Positions 1 to 11,852 of a DNA stretch of 62,497 nt are shown here, in pieces (positions within the stretch are counted from its first letter, which is position 1; every line of letters begins with the position of its first letter). The notes beneath the pieces were generated by a model, which was not told the DNA's origin, did no database searches, and was given only the letters and a program-made list of their open reading frames with translations. This DNA comes from Mesotaenium endlicherianum (taxonomy: Eukaryota > Streptophyta > Zygnematophyceae > Zygnematales > Mesotaeniaceae): positions 29,579 through 92,075 of the forward strand of contig WELA01007917.1 of NCBI GenBank assembly GCA_009602735.1, given 5' to 3'. The translations under genes and the position numbers were made by a program.

Positions 1-1049
1 TGCCAGCTTACAATGAAGTTGAGAGGAGGAGCTGGGAGTACTTGGCCAGGGAAGCAGGACAGCAGATGTTCTCTCCCCACTGGTTCCCGTGTAAACTGAG
101 GAAGGCTGAGCACGGACCCCAGTACTACCAGCAGCCAACAGACTGGAGGTGGATGACCGTCACAAATAAGAAGCAGGAGTGTGACCGAGCCCAACCGGAT
201 GACTTCCACTATGGCCTAGACGGCTATCTCATCCTACCACCTCACATTGCCCCTTGGGACCCCAGGCTGAATGGATGCCTGAGCAATATGAATGCAGAGA
301 CCAAGGAACATAGGAGGAGGGGAAGAGACTACTTCTCTAAGGGAAAGCATGCCTTCGTCAAATGGGCGAAGAATGCAGGCCGGATAGATATCAGCAGGCT
401 GAAGGCCAAGCAACCTCCAGCGCGCCTTAAGAAAGGGAGGTTGGTAGACTACTCCATGTCCACTAGGGAGCAGGACGATTTAGTGGACGAGACTCCTACT
501 CTCTCCAAGGAGGAGGATGAGGAGGATGAGGAAGAAGAACAGGGCAGAGGAGAAGCATCAGGAGCTGGTACTCAAGAGACCCAGGGGGAGGCAGGGGCAC
601 TTCCTAAAGAACCACGATCAGGGATTTGGAACGTGATCCCTGTCATGGAGGCAACTGGACCCCGCACTCGCTCCCCCAGCCCTCCTGCCCAAGCAAGGGA
701 AGAAGCTGATTTGACTGTACTTGGCAGCAGACACAGGCAGAAATCCCCAGAGGACAGGAGTGCCAGAAGAGGGACCCGCGGGGTGGCCAGAGGTATGCCG
801 GCCTCTCCCTTCGCTCAGGGGCATGTACCTCTTGCCAATGTGTTTCAGCATTCTACTGGAATGCCTGTCTATGTGGGGATCAACACCCAAGTGGGTGAAG
901 AGCAGGCTACCATCCTTCGTTCTCCTCGCGGTCCAACTTTAGAGCAAACGGGGTTTTTTAGAAGGCCAGCTGACAGACCTAGAGGGCTGTCCGGATCCAG
1001 GTCCAGATCTCCGTCTCCTGATCCTGAAGCCCCAGCAACAACCCCCTAG
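1..1049 (+). pseudogene. 3' part of chromovirus ORF3 (copy 1, cut by window edge)
   Basis: The frame is open from base 3 to the TAG at 1,047-1,049 and is nearly identical to the C-terminal 60% of the ORF3 protein at 20,635-22,311. It covers the end of the globular part, an acidic run (about 490-545), and a basic/Ser-Arg tail ending SRSRSPSPDPEAPATTP. It is followed by the same hairpin, purine tract and LTR as the intact element, so it is the 3' end of a second copy of that family. It may be intact; its N-terminal half lies outside the window. Function unknown. Confidence 0.8.
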
Positions 1050-1125
1050 GCAAAAGGCTGAAGGAGCAGTCAGTGGGAGAGGCGGGTCAGGTCCAGTTTG
1101 CTGAATAACAACTCTTGAAGTTTAA

Positions 1126-1144
1126 TGTTGTCGAGGCGACAACA
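1126..1144 (+). other. Perfect 8-bp hairpin upstream of LTR (copy 1)
   Basis: TGTTGTCG-AGG-CGACAACA is a perfect inverted repeat about 18 bases before the LTR. The same sequence sits at the same place in the intact copy (22,389-22,407). Its role is unknown. Confidence 0.6.
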
Positions 1145-1161
1145 AGTTAAGTTAGAGGGAT

Positions 1162-1901
1162 TGTAATGAATCAGTATATTAGTAGATATAATATTCATTT
1201 AGATGTAATAGTAAATTAAGTTCAGCCTGCTGAACTTTAATTAAATAATCAGTTTGCTGGACTTTATATTTAATAACAGCTTAATGACTTGGCCGGAAGT
1301 AGCAGGCTGAGGTCACCTTAAGTCAGCTTGCTGACACATTCTTTGACAGCCAGCTGACTTCCGTACTCGGTAGCAGCAAACTGCCTCATATGCATTTAAG
1401 TGTGGTATGCTAGATGAATGGCCAGATGACATCCCTATGATGGATGGCGATTCGGGATGATGGGAGATGGCGGTGGATTTGGTTAACCGAGGTCCTACCA
1501 ACGTGGTTAACTCCCAGGTAGGCGGTGCCATCGCACTGACCGTTGAACAGTAAACTCATTCCATGTACATACGCTAGACATTGCTCTCGAGTTCGNACAT
1601 TGCTCTCGGGTTTGGTATTCGAAAACGAGGCTAACTCTCTTGTACAGCTTACCGAGAGAGATCCGAATCCAAGGCGAGAAGCCATTGATACGCACTGTCT
1701 TCTAACCTTGCTTATGTATGAGTTTACTGATTTGCATTATTGATGCTAGTTTACTCGCATTTGACTGACGAGTATTATTCACTGCTAGTGTGTTGTCCTT
1801 TGCCGTTAAACCAGTTAACGGAAAATACCACAAAGATTACTTGCTGATATAAAGATCTTCATTAATTGTTAATCGCCTATTTGGTAAGTTGATTCATTTC
1901 A
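1162..1901 (+). repeat. Chromovirus LTR, copy 1 (3' LTR of the left-edge element)
   Basis: It begins TGTAATGAATCAG and ends GATTCATTTCA, the same ends as the three other LTRs in the window (TG...CA). It is about 740 bp against 720-721 for the others, because ACATTGCTCTCG is partly duplicated around an ambiguous base (n at about 1,596). A purine-rich tract (AGTTAGAGGGAT) precedes it. The right flank CGTAC begins the methyltransferase retroelement, so this copy inserted into, or recombined with, that element. The left-hand target duplication would lie outside the window. Confidence 0.9.
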
Positions 1902-2147
1902 CGTACCGACTTCTACGCTTGTCAGCGGCGTTGTTTGCTCAGGCGCCTGGTCCCCCATGGGTGTATCCTCTCTTTCCAAAGGTGCTTGTTATTCGTTGGT
2001 CCGATTATCAATCCGGTCCAACTGATCTTGGCATTTCATTAGTTCCGCCACCCTAGCTTCCCTAAATGCTGTGTCTCTCGCAGCTTCCGCTTCGTCTCTT
2101 TTCACACCGTATTCTTCTTGTTGCTGATGTGCCGTCTTGATAGCCCT

Positions 2148-3206
2148 CTAATCAGATGTTGGCACCACATAGACCTCAATTGTCATTGGTCTTGGCCTCG
2201 GCATAGGCTTGTCAGTGAAGGTCAACTGCTGCCACGTCATGATTGTTTCCACCAGCCAAGTCATAGAGTGCTGTCCAATCATGTTGCCGAAAATCTTCGC
2301 AGCTTCATCTGACCCTACAGCACCGGCTATATGCTGAGCTATGGTGTCGAGTATTCCAAGGCATTTGCCCTTCTCCACTGCAGTAGGCTCTCTCCAAACG
2401 GCATCTCTTTCATGCATGTCTTTGACCATTCCTGGTCCACCTTCTATGAAGGCTCGGGAGCTTGGATATGCTGTGAAGGTTGGCAATACCACCCTTGGCT
2501 GGCCTGGTTCATTGATGACGTACTGTGGATAGGAATCCCTCCTAGTCACTGGTCTGGTACGTACCGCCAACGCCTCTTCCACTGTCAATGCCGTCGGTGA
2601 TCGCCGTGTAATGTCCTCCATCTCTCTCAGGACCTCAATAGACATGCCGTTAGTCCAAAATATATTAGCCCTATGGGATAATCCTCCGTGCTTAACGTCG
2701 TTGATTAGCACATGATGACCCAAAGTGAAGTCAAAAATCAGCCATGATTTTCCCGGCTTCATCTGCTTGTAATCCATTCCTGGATGCACATTCTCAATCA
2801 CAAACACTGATGGGTAGTAGTGCTGTCGTTCCCGCAGCATGCTGATGATTTTCACCATCCATCCCCAGTGTTGTGCTCGTGGATCACTGAATTCTCTCCT
2901 GTTTCCAACTCAAGAAAACGATTGACAAGGAAATCCAGCAAAGATCCAGTCAATCTTGTAGCCATACAGGCCTTCAGGCTTCACACCAATAATGTTGCCT
3001 CACAAGATGCGCTCGACATTGATACATGCGGGCACCAACCCTTCAAAGTGATGCATTTGCCGCATCTGACTCATGACTTCTCTAAATGCTAGAAAAGCGT
3101 GGTCGTCATTGTCCACATACAGGACTTTGGCCACCTGTATTCCTCGCTGGATCAATGCTATGGTCCCAGACCCAAGTCCGGCAAAAAATTCCAACACCAC
3201 TACTCC
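2148..3206 (-). pseudogene. C5-cytosine DNA methyltransferase domain of a retroelement
   Basis: Minus-strand translation shows the C5-methyltransferase motifs in order: motif I FFAGLGSG (about 3,190-3,165), acidic cofactor-binding YVDNDD, motif IV GFPCQSFS with the catalytic Cys codon at 2,925-2,927, motif VI FVIENV (about 2,790-2,805), motif VIII SHRANIFWTN, a target-recognition stretch VLPTFT, and a C-terminal GNMIGQ resembling motif X. The order and the LPTFT stretch recall the DNMT3/DRM group; this is a visual judgement. Two in-frame TGA codons (2,998-3,000 and 2,910-2,912) interrupt it, the second just after the catalytic motif. This copy is therefore dead unless these are read through, but its catalytic residues are preserved, suggesting recent decay. 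It is fused downstream of the retropepsin rather than being a host gene. Confidence 0.85.
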
Positions 3207-4367
3207 CCTTTTACGAAAAGGATCTTCCATCCTGACAATGCCTTGCGGCAGCGGCTCAACTCCAGGCATCAGGTTTGCAGTAGAGGTAACTGGGTAGGGT
3301 ACTGGCAGCAACTCTTGCAGGCCGCGGCCCCTATTACTCACACTTTCTAGCTGCTCCATATTCCGAGGTTGCCATACCAAAGGTGTTGGCATGTTGATGC
3401 TCGTATAGCCTTCCTCTTCTTGCTTCATGATGTTCTCACAAGCTTCTGGGTACGTGTCGTTAACGCAGCAGTCTAGCAGTCCGTACTTTGCTTCTCTTGT
3501 GCAAACCATCTTCACAGGAATTTCTCCTGCCGGTTGCCAATCTGTTGACTGGTAAGTCACCCTGTGCTTCCGCAGATCAATGACCATACCCAAGGGAATC
3601 AGTGCTTCTGTTCCCAAGAGATCATCATAGTTCTCTGCCTCCGTCACTGTGCACTCTATGAGTAGTGACGCCTCTTCACGTTTCCTTGGATTTACTGTGA
3701 TTTTCACCGGCTTGCGGGTAATCCCACAAGACTTTGAGACTTGTCCTGAGGCAGTTCTCAACTGGAAAGGACTCTCTTTCAGGTCCCTTGCCGTCAATCC
3801 TAGAGCTTTCACAGCTCGCTTTCCCAAGATGACTGGCTGTGCGCCTGTATCCAACAAAATGTTGGGAGCTGCCCAGTTGTTGAAAATTAATGCACCATCC
3901 CTATTCTGCACTCTCACGGTGCTGAAATCGGTGGGCAATGAGGCGCTATTTGCACCCTCCTCAGCTATATCCAGCTGATGTCCGGCTTCTTGAATCGTGA
4001 ATGGATAAGTGATATGCAAATCAGCGAGAGAAAGCAAAGGAGCATGTTGGATCCGGGGTTTCACCAGGACCTTCAGCTTCTCCAACAAAAAACTAAATGT
4101 CTTACGTGTCCCAGGCCTAGCTTGTCGTAGCTGCGAGATCTCATTTTCATCCAGAGTGATCTGGAAAGTCTGAGGAAGCTTCCCGGCATTCCTTGGCACC
4201 AGACGGTCGTGATCTACTTGCTCGACAGCCGTTGCATCCACAGCCTTTTCAGGTATCAGTCTCTCGCCCTTGCAGACAATTCTTTTTGCTGCATCTGCAT
4301 CATAGTAGACATTAGGCGCATTTAGTTTCGCAAATTGAGCTTTCAACTCAACGATTTTTGCACTCAT
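3207..4367 (-). pseudogene. Retropepsin-like aspartic protease region of the methyltransferase retroelement
   Basis: This is the uninterrupted stretch between the zinc-knuckle region and the methyltransferase. The active-site motif ILLDTGAQ lies near residue 173 counted from the Met at 4,367 (about 3,850), followed by a hydrophobic ILGKRAVKALGL strand and DDLLGTEALIPLGM, the second hydrophobic-G motif of retropepsins. About 200 residues of linker of unknown function precede motif I of the methyltransferase. The Met is internal to a longer polyprotein and is not a true start. The protease would release the gag and methyltransferase products; that is inferred from the family. Confidence 0.75.
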
Positions 4368-6077
4368 AGCTTCATAGTTTCGATTACTCTTGCGGTTACC
4401 AGAGCCACCCTTTTCTTTCTTTTTCTCCTTGTCTGCCTCTTTCGTGGCAGCATTTGCCCATAGCGGCTTTAGATTTGGGTTCTTAGACCAGCACTCATCT
4501 TCTGAGTGTCCCTTCTTGCTGCAATGTGCACATATCTGCTCCTTGCTAGTAGATAGTTGCTTAGCATCTGGGTACTTCTGATGTCCTGATTTTCCGCAAT
4601 TCCAACAGCTCTCCGCTGTTTCAGCAGTGTTGGCATGCTTAGCAAACTTATTGAAAGACCCGCTCTATTTCTTAAACTGAAAATTAGAGCTGTTGGCCTT
4701 AGGCGGAGAGGATTCCTCCCTCCCCTTAGGAGCCATAAGCGACCTGGAAGCCTCCTTGTACCACACTTTACCTTCTTTGACATTACGTGCTATTTCAGCC
4801 GCCTCGTTGATGTCCCAGTCAATCCCGTGCTTTGCGAACAGGTGTGGCCTGACTTCACGATCTGTTTCCTTGCCCAAGCACAACAGAAACTTGTCAGCCA
4901 CTATTCTGGGTTCGTATGTTTTTGCCTTTTTGGCGGGGTCTACCAATCTCGGTTTAACCTCTATGACTGTCTCGTTCTTCTGACGGACAAAATGCACATA
5001 ACGGTGCACCTTAAGACTGCGATCCTCTGGGAATTGTGCTTCAAGCAACTTAAAGAAACGACGCAAACAATGCTCGGGGTCTAGCTGGTCATCCCCAGCC
5101 TCCATATCCTTACGACAGCTAGCCAGGGCTTGCGCATAGCTTGCCTCTGTTGTGGCGCTATCGCCTTGCTGACCGTGAAGAGATGCAGTTCTGCGCGTTA
5201 CTCGTTCCTGAGCATTAGCAATCTTTTCAGACAGTTCTGCACACACCTTTCGCAACTCTGCGACAGAGCCGGCATCATCATTCTGAGTAGCAGCCCTTTG
5301 CTGACCCTCAGTGAGTTGCCTCTGTTAATTCTTGTGTTAGTGCAACTAAGTCTATGCTCTCAACAGGTGCAGTTGTCACTGTTCTTCCTGAAGATAAAAC
5401 AAACATTCGGGCTTTCGCAGCCTCTTTCTGGATTTTTAAATCCCTAGCCCTTTTCTGTTCTTCAAATGCCCATTCCTGGGTGAGATCCTCATCCTTCCGG
5501 AATTGGCGATATACCAATAGGGCATCCTTGTCCAAGTACTAAACCAAGCCTATAAATGCGACAGATGCGTATAAGAAGAATCCTTCCGAATCTTCTCAAA
5601 GAATTCTGCCCAATAGATCTCATCAAACTCTTCAAAAGTGAGACCATTTCCGCTGGTTCGTCCGCTAAAACACTTTGCAGACAGCTTGAACTTAGGATTT
5701 TCATCCCGATCATCACCGGCCATTTTGAACGGTGACCAGGACTCACTGTCTTTACCCCACACGGCTTGCTCTATGCCCAAATCAGGTGCAAAGGCTCGTG
5801 TGTTATTCAGGTTCTCACCGCTTGCGGAGATATAACAAGACTCGTCTCTCGACGGTTGCTCACTCCATCGGTTGTCAGTATGCTCAGACGTCTCACTTCC
5901 TCGTGGACTCTTTCTAGAATTAGAACTTTTTGCAGGCTTCACAAAGTGGTAGAGTCTTCCACTTCTCAACCACATATACAGTTGAAGTTCTCCGAGTCCC
6001 CTCCCAGGTTGAACACCGGCAGCCTTCACATGCCTCAATCCCCAACTGACTTGGGAACTCTTGTTCACCTGAACCAA
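4368..6077 (-). pseudogene. Decayed gag with zinc knuckles (methyltransferase retroelement)
   Basis: The minus-strand reading contains two CCHC-type knuckles around 4,480-4,620. The second, CAHCSKKGHSEDEC, is perfect; the first, CWNCGKSGHQKYPD, has Asp where the last Cys should be. Upstream is a gag-like helical region (about 4,665-5,300) and an N-terminal part (about 5,550-6,077) with the acidic motif TFEEFDEIYWAEFFEKIRK. The frame shifts near 5,540 and 5,310, and a stop sits at about 4,665. The true start is uncertain: a Met at 6,077 and one near 5,723 are both possible. Confidence 0.65.
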
Positions 6078-7370
6078 TCAACCAAGTTCTCAGAAGTAAG
6101 CCACAAGCGTCTTACTTCCACACAGGCTTTCGCCCAAGTTGAGGGTTTCCATAATGAACACGTTTGTAGTTTGCAGAAATCACGTCGAAGCAGCTTAACA
6201 GGCAATGCCAGATTCAGAGAAAATTGCCCTTCAAGGCTTTCGCTTAACTTTCACAAGTCACAGCTTACAAACTCTGAAACTGCACATCTATATTGTCCTG
6301 GTCTAAGCTCTTCGCTCAACACCGCGCCTTAATAGCTCTTCACTGCTCGGCTGGGCTCACTCAGTTCTTCACTAAGCGCTTTGCTTGTTAATACTACTCT
6401 TGCTATCAGCAATTCGACAATTGAGACTTCTGAGAATTTGGAAACTAACACATCATACACCATTTTAAGTGGCTTTCGCACGCTTGTGGTGTTTGACCCG
6501 AATCTGTGCTAGTCTCCTAACAGATTCTATTATGCAATTCTCTACTTTCTACCAGCGAGATCCCTTCTTGGGAACTCCTGAGGTCTAACTTTTCTATGAT
6601 ACACTTGAGAGGAAATTTTCCAGCGTCCGCAGGAGCGTGACGTCTCGGCTCTTCTGTGGCCTTGGGAACTTCTTTGTGCTCCTTCTTTTCCTTTCCTTCT
6701 TTTCCTGTGCTCCTTCAGCTTCTTTGACAACGATGCGAGCAAGAATGAGGCGGCCTCGGGCAGGACTTGTGCCTTTCACAGGCACCACACATTATCCTCT
6801 CTCGAGAATGCCGGTGCTTAGTCACAGCGCTTGGCTTGCATGCCGCCCTTACCTAGCAGCCCTCAAACAGCTTTAGAAGTTGTCATTCAACATGCATGCA
6901 TGCCTTGGGTCTGTTGCCCGTGACCGCCTAGCCTTTCAGCTGACAATCACGCCTATGTGGCTGGCTAGCAGCGATTGAGGCGAACGCTTAAGCCGTGGCT
7001 AGTCACTCGAGGGTCTTGGCCGAGGTGGCACACAACGCCTCTGCAACATCCCTGCTGTACTTGGCTTAGATAGCCGGTTGATCAGTACCTTACTTGGCAC
7101 TTGTTGGGCTGGCTCATTGCCTGTTCCAAGCCCCTAGCCTTTCAGCTGACCACTCCCTCCAAATCCCCATCCATCCCTGGGCATGGGGTTTAACGTGTCG
7201 TGACCACTTTGACAGTGACAACGACCTTGACATAACCGCTGACTGAGATAACTCGGTCCTTTGGTCGGTGAGTCAACGTTGACTTCCCGTACCTAGGCGG
7301 CCGTGACTTGCGCTGCGCGTGCGGCACCGTCAAGTGGATAGCAGTCGCGACAACTTCTCACGGAGTACAA
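6078..7370. other. Non-coding stretch, probably leader/LTR of the methyltransferase element
   Basis: No convincing coding frame. By position it should hold the 5' leader and LTR of the minus-strand retroelement, but I could not find LTR ends or a primer-binding site. An exact 18-bp direct repeat, CCTAGCCTTTCAGCTGAC, occurs at 6,927-6,944 and 7,133-7,150. The composition changes sharply to AT-rich at about 7,370. Confidence 0.4.
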
Positions 7371-7745
7371 GTTACAATTTTGTCATACTAAAAGATTTAA
7401 ATCAAATGTTAAAAATTTGTCTCTTGAAACAATACAACTCACACTATGACAACATCATAGTATCTTGCCTGAAAATACACCAGGAAATAATTTTCATTTG
7501 GATTTTCATTTGTATACATGAACTTGACCAATTTGACCGATCTAAAAATATCAAAACACACATCACATATATAGTCTACAAATTTCTATCACTTTTTTTT
7601 AAATTGTTATCACCAGCCTTACCTATTCTCGTTACATCAGTAAAGCCAAAAATTCTATTATAAAAAAATATAGTATTGTCTTCTCAACAAATTGTTATAT
7701 CGTCAAAGGTGCTTCGCGGTATATATATGTTTATGTACATATATA

Positions 7746-7807
<62 letters not shown>

Positions 7808-10400
7808 GTAATATTCTCTGCAACTTTCACTTCAATCCTGTTGTAAAAGAAAAAAAGAATCGCAAAGATTGCAATTGCATAAATGCTACCACCATACCCA
7901 ACATCATCACCACCTGCACCAAGGGTTATGTATAATTATGCATTTGTGTGCTCTTCTTCCATGATGCCTCAACCATCCATCTCCACAAGAAGCATAATGA
8001 ATTTGTGATACGTCGTTTTTTTTACATCATCAAAAGTGATGCTCAAAGTGATGCTTTTAAGGACACTGTTCTCTTTTGTATTAAAAGTACGAGTACTTGA
8101 TGCACGTCGAAAAATTTCCAAAAAATGTATGGAGTCGAGGTTGATTATACAGATAGAAAAAAAACAACAAAAAGGATTACGTTTAGAAACCAAACATTGT
8201 AATATTGTCTTGCAAGAAAACGCCCACTTGTGCATCTCAAATTACAATAAAAGTCTTATGATATCATTATCAAATGCTAAAAAAGGTTGCAAGACTTAAC
8301 CAAGCATTTTGTCGAGCCGTGGATTACCTTGATTGAAATTTTTGGGTGAAAAATCTCTAGAACAAAAGGTAAATGGGGGTCATTCCAAACGGGATTGAAA
8401 GGACGTGACGATAACAAGATGAACATACACAGTCTCAAAATTCATTTGACAATTCTTGCACTGTGGATCGACCGTCACAGTTTGCCATAATGTAATCTAC
8501 AATGTCAATTTGGTTACATGGCTATTGTTGTTATTTGTAATTGTCTTGATGAATCTCACGTGCAAATATTGCAATGTACATTTTTTTGATGCATGCATTG
8601 TTGTACATAAGTGCTTTTGTAGTGAACGGTATTTACACGCAAAACATGTGGCATTATCTTTACATCACTCGTTAACGGCTTCTAAAACTCGTCAAACAAT
8701 GCTGACAAAATTATAAATTTATGAAAGAAAACAAGGACCATATAGAACAACGCAACATTTTGATGCGACACGACGCGACGTGATGACTTAAGATTGAATC
8801 AATGAACCACTTTCAGCGAATAAAAATACGAGAAGTAATTCACATTGAAATTATGGAAAATTGATACTGTTATTGAAGAGGTCGCCTTCGGAGTTGCCAC
8901 ATGTGCGCTTTTTCAATATAAGTTTTTTTTATCGTTCCTCTTATATTGTGGATAAGTTTTCAAAAACATATGAAGGCTGTGTTGGGATAAATCGCGACTC
9001 AACGTAAAATGGGAGGCCTTTTCTCCACGAGGGTGAAGGTCAAACCCTATATCGTTGATGTGAAGCAAATTCTCATGTTCCTTATGCGATATGAATGCCT
9101 GCTGTAACACCATATTGGTACATTCATAGTCTACCATAAAACGCTGAATGGACAAATCATATGAAAAGTTGACATTGGAATGAGACATAATATTGTTTAA
9201 TGTCAGAGGCCGTCAACGACTTGCACTTGTGGATTCACATTTATCTTTTTGCAAATTTTGAAAAGTTTGCAATTATAAAATCGATTTGGCTGGCTATTTT
9301 ACCAAATTGCATACTCATTGAAAATTATATCCAGGGCGCTGTCTCATCTATGACATGAGGGTGGAATTCTTAAAGTGGTCCCACTTTGAAAACCACCCAC
9401 ATCAATATGAGATCACTTCGTAAAGTTTTTTGCATCATCAATTTTGAATTGTTTTGTGACTTTCACAAGTCAAAAGTGTTCGCTACTTGGTGTAGAGAGT
9501 GTGGTATGTCTATCCATGTCTACCCCTGCTTCAAAGGTGCTTTTGCAGAAGGCTATTGAAGAACGGATTAACCTAGGTGAAGAAAGGAAAATCTGGACCT
9601 ACTTTTATCGCTTACCATAAATAGCATGAAGTGGTATAAATGTACGTACTTAAAGGTTTAAAGAAGTCGTAATGAATTAGCTTATAATGTCAAGGCAGGC
9701 GACAATTCGGCAGTCTTTCTTGCATTATCCCTAAGGTTGTGAGGCCACAATTTACAACCATCATTTAATGTACGCTCCCTGACTTTCACGTATACGCCAA
9801 GTGACGCCAAGTCACACCGAGTTGGCTGTTGCCAAAGTAAAGTCGTGACTGTCCGATCTATTTACACCAGGTTGCTTCTGCCTGCGTGTGTGCGCAGTGG
9901 AGCATGTTCTACAAAGGTCTACCTTTGACCAATACTAACAGGAGTTGAATGGGAGCATCTCATGACGAGAGCCTTCCTGACTGAAGCCATGCAGATGCAG
10001 CAGGAAGGTCGTGTTCTTCGTTGCAGCAACTCGTCATGATTAATCTCAATCAAGTGACAATAGCAGAAAGGAATCCACATGACTGGCTTCGTTGTAGCGG
10101 CAAAAGAGGTGACTGAACGACGGGCCTATGCACGACAGTGCAGAGAGGTCTAGAGATTAAAAGGTATGGGAGAAAGACGAAGTGAAGTTGTCGTGACTTG
10201 GCTCATTCACTTTGATGACAACTCAAAGATTGAGAGTGAAGTCCGGAATGGATTTGCATAGGCACAAAAAGAGGACGGAAGGTGAAGCGCAAGGATGCAG
10301 AAGCCTCTTTGAGTGATAGCGCTGAGGAAGTGAGCAGTTATAGGGGCTCACCTGCTGAAACAGTAATAAAAGGTCTTTACTAGCAGTTTGGAATCAATGA
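7371..10400. other. AT-rich block without a recognisable gene
   Basis: Short frames only, none with a domain I recognise. A stretch at about 9,360-9,450 is related to 26,838-26,920, so part of this block belongs to a dispersed repeat family. From about 9,900 the base composition returns toward balanced. Confidence 0.5.
7746..7805. repeat. (CT)n microsatellite
   Basis: About 60 bases of almost uninterrupted CT repeat, with one CTTT interruption near its start. Confidence 0.95.
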
Positions 10401-11852
10401 TTGCTCTGGAATAAATGAGGCCATAAGATGTATAACTGGCAGTGAAAGTTTAGAAGGCTCAAAAGAGGGCGAACGGGCAAGATGCTACCTACACAAAGGA
10501 CGAGTGCAACAATGCGACCAGAAACAGGCAATGCATATGAAAGATATTGCACACAAAGAAGAAGTAGGACAAGACAAACATAGCAAAGTATTAGATGAGC
10601 AGAGTGAAAGAGTAAGACAGTGCAAATGAACGATGCAGGACGCAACGAACGCGACGTAGTTCCTTTTGAAGTAACGACTGCAACTACGGTGGCAATGATA
10701 CTGTCCGCCCTCCCAATCACTACCCCTCCCCCAAATTTGCATAGCCTTAACAGCTTCGCCACCACAATCACCTCCACCACCGGGCCTCCTGTCCTCCCTC
10801 ACGTCTTAACCAGCCCTCCTCCTTCCCTCCTCCTCCTCCTCCTTTTTCCCCTGCTGCTGCTTCCCACCCTGCTCCTGCTCCTCCCATTGCTTCCGCTGCT
10901 CCCGCTGCAGCTGCTGTTGCTGCCCCTTCTGCGGCTACTACTGCTGCAGCTGCGGTTGCTGCTGCTGATCCCCCTGTGGACCAGATTCCTCTTTTATTTC
11001 CTGAAGAGAATTGCCACACAGCAGCAGCAGCCAAGCTTGGCTGTGCCAGGGCTGGGGCAAGGGCAGGGGCGGGGGCGGGGGCGGGGGCGGGGGCGGGGGC
11101 TGTTAGGAGGCCAACTGGCCAACTTGGCTCAGTTGCTGCCGCAAGAGGGCTAGCAAGAGGGAACGAGCCCTCAAGCCTGGGCTCCCCACAAGCAGACGGA
11201 AAAGGAGCCTTCAGAGGAGCGGCTGCGCGCCTGTCTGGCTAGTCAGGGCCTGCGACGAGGGAAGAATTTTGCAGAGTGAGTTTGGGCCAGGGGACCAGCC
11301 AACAGCCATTGCTTCGTCATGAGCTCTGAGCAAAGCTCCTGTGTTCTCAAGGGGAGCTTATCTGGAGCTGCTGCTATGTCACTGATACGTCATAGAATTT
11401 GCAATGTGAATGTCACTGCTGAGAAAAAAGGAGGTTGGGGGAGGAGGGCGTGAGCTTGGAAGGCGGTGGGAGGGGGAGGGGGAGGAGGGACAAGGGGGGA
11501 AGAAGGGGCAAAGACACAACAAGCCGTCAAAAGAGCTAGGGTTGTGCATGCTGTGTGCATGATGCAAGCTGCTGCTGCTGCGATGTGGGAGCCCTCAGAG
11601 ATAAAGAGCTCTGCACTAGCTCCCACTTTTGCTCGTCGACCTCGACTAACTTTGGCCCTACTTTGCGATGTGTGTGTGTCGTTTGCTCTTTTGTACTCAC
11701 GAAGCTCTGGACGACTGATAACTCACGTGTACTTTCTGCAGGAGGGTGGGGCGGAGGAGGAGGTGGAGGGAAGGCCAGTTGACCCCGTGGCCGCTTCTGC
11801 AACAACAGCAGCAGCAGCAGCAGCGGCAGGATTAGGAGCAGGGGTAGAAGCA
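10401..11852. other. GC-rich low-complexity region (CTC, GCT and GGGGGC repeats)
   Basis: Dominated by CTC/GCT triplets (about 10,810-10,975) that read as Ala/Pro/Leu runs in several frames, then GGGGGC repeats, then purine-rich tracts near 11,430-11,500 and a CAG run near 11,805-11,825. One frame (about 10,976-11,242) contains DPPVDQIPLLFPEENC before an Ala/Gly run and might be part of a real exon, but nothing connects it to splice sites. I make no gene call. Confidence 0.4.
11061..11100 (+). repeat. (GGGGGC)n tract, strong G-quadruplex candidate
   Basis: GGGCAGGGGC is followed by about five GGGGGC units, giving more than four G-runs of at least four with 1-nt loops on the plus strand. Confidence 0.85.

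Larger units (their letters stand above)
1902..6077 (-). mobile_element. Decayed retroelement with gag, retropepsin and C5-DNA methyltransferase
   Basis: Read on the minus strand, the order is gag with zinc knuckles (6,077-4,368), retropepsin-like protease (about 4,367-3,210), then a cytosine-5 DNA methyltransferase (about 3,206-2,148). All main parts share one minus-strand frame, broken by a few stops and by frameshifts in gag. No reverse transcriptase, RNase H or integrase is visible before the element is cut at 1,901/1,902 by a chromovirus LTR, so these may have been lost or lie beyond the left edge. Its 5' LTR was not delimited. Methyltransferase-bearing retrotransposons are known from charophytes and dinoflagellates. 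Confidence 0.8.

Noticed and set aside
8913..9188. 91-codon minus-strand frame
   Set aside because: No domain and no splice signals in AT-rich repeat DNA; chance frame or decayed mobile element.
10394..11242. Overlapping frames rich in Ala, Pro and Leu
   Set aside because: Low-complexity triplet DNA is open in several frames on both strands, so no frame can be preferred.
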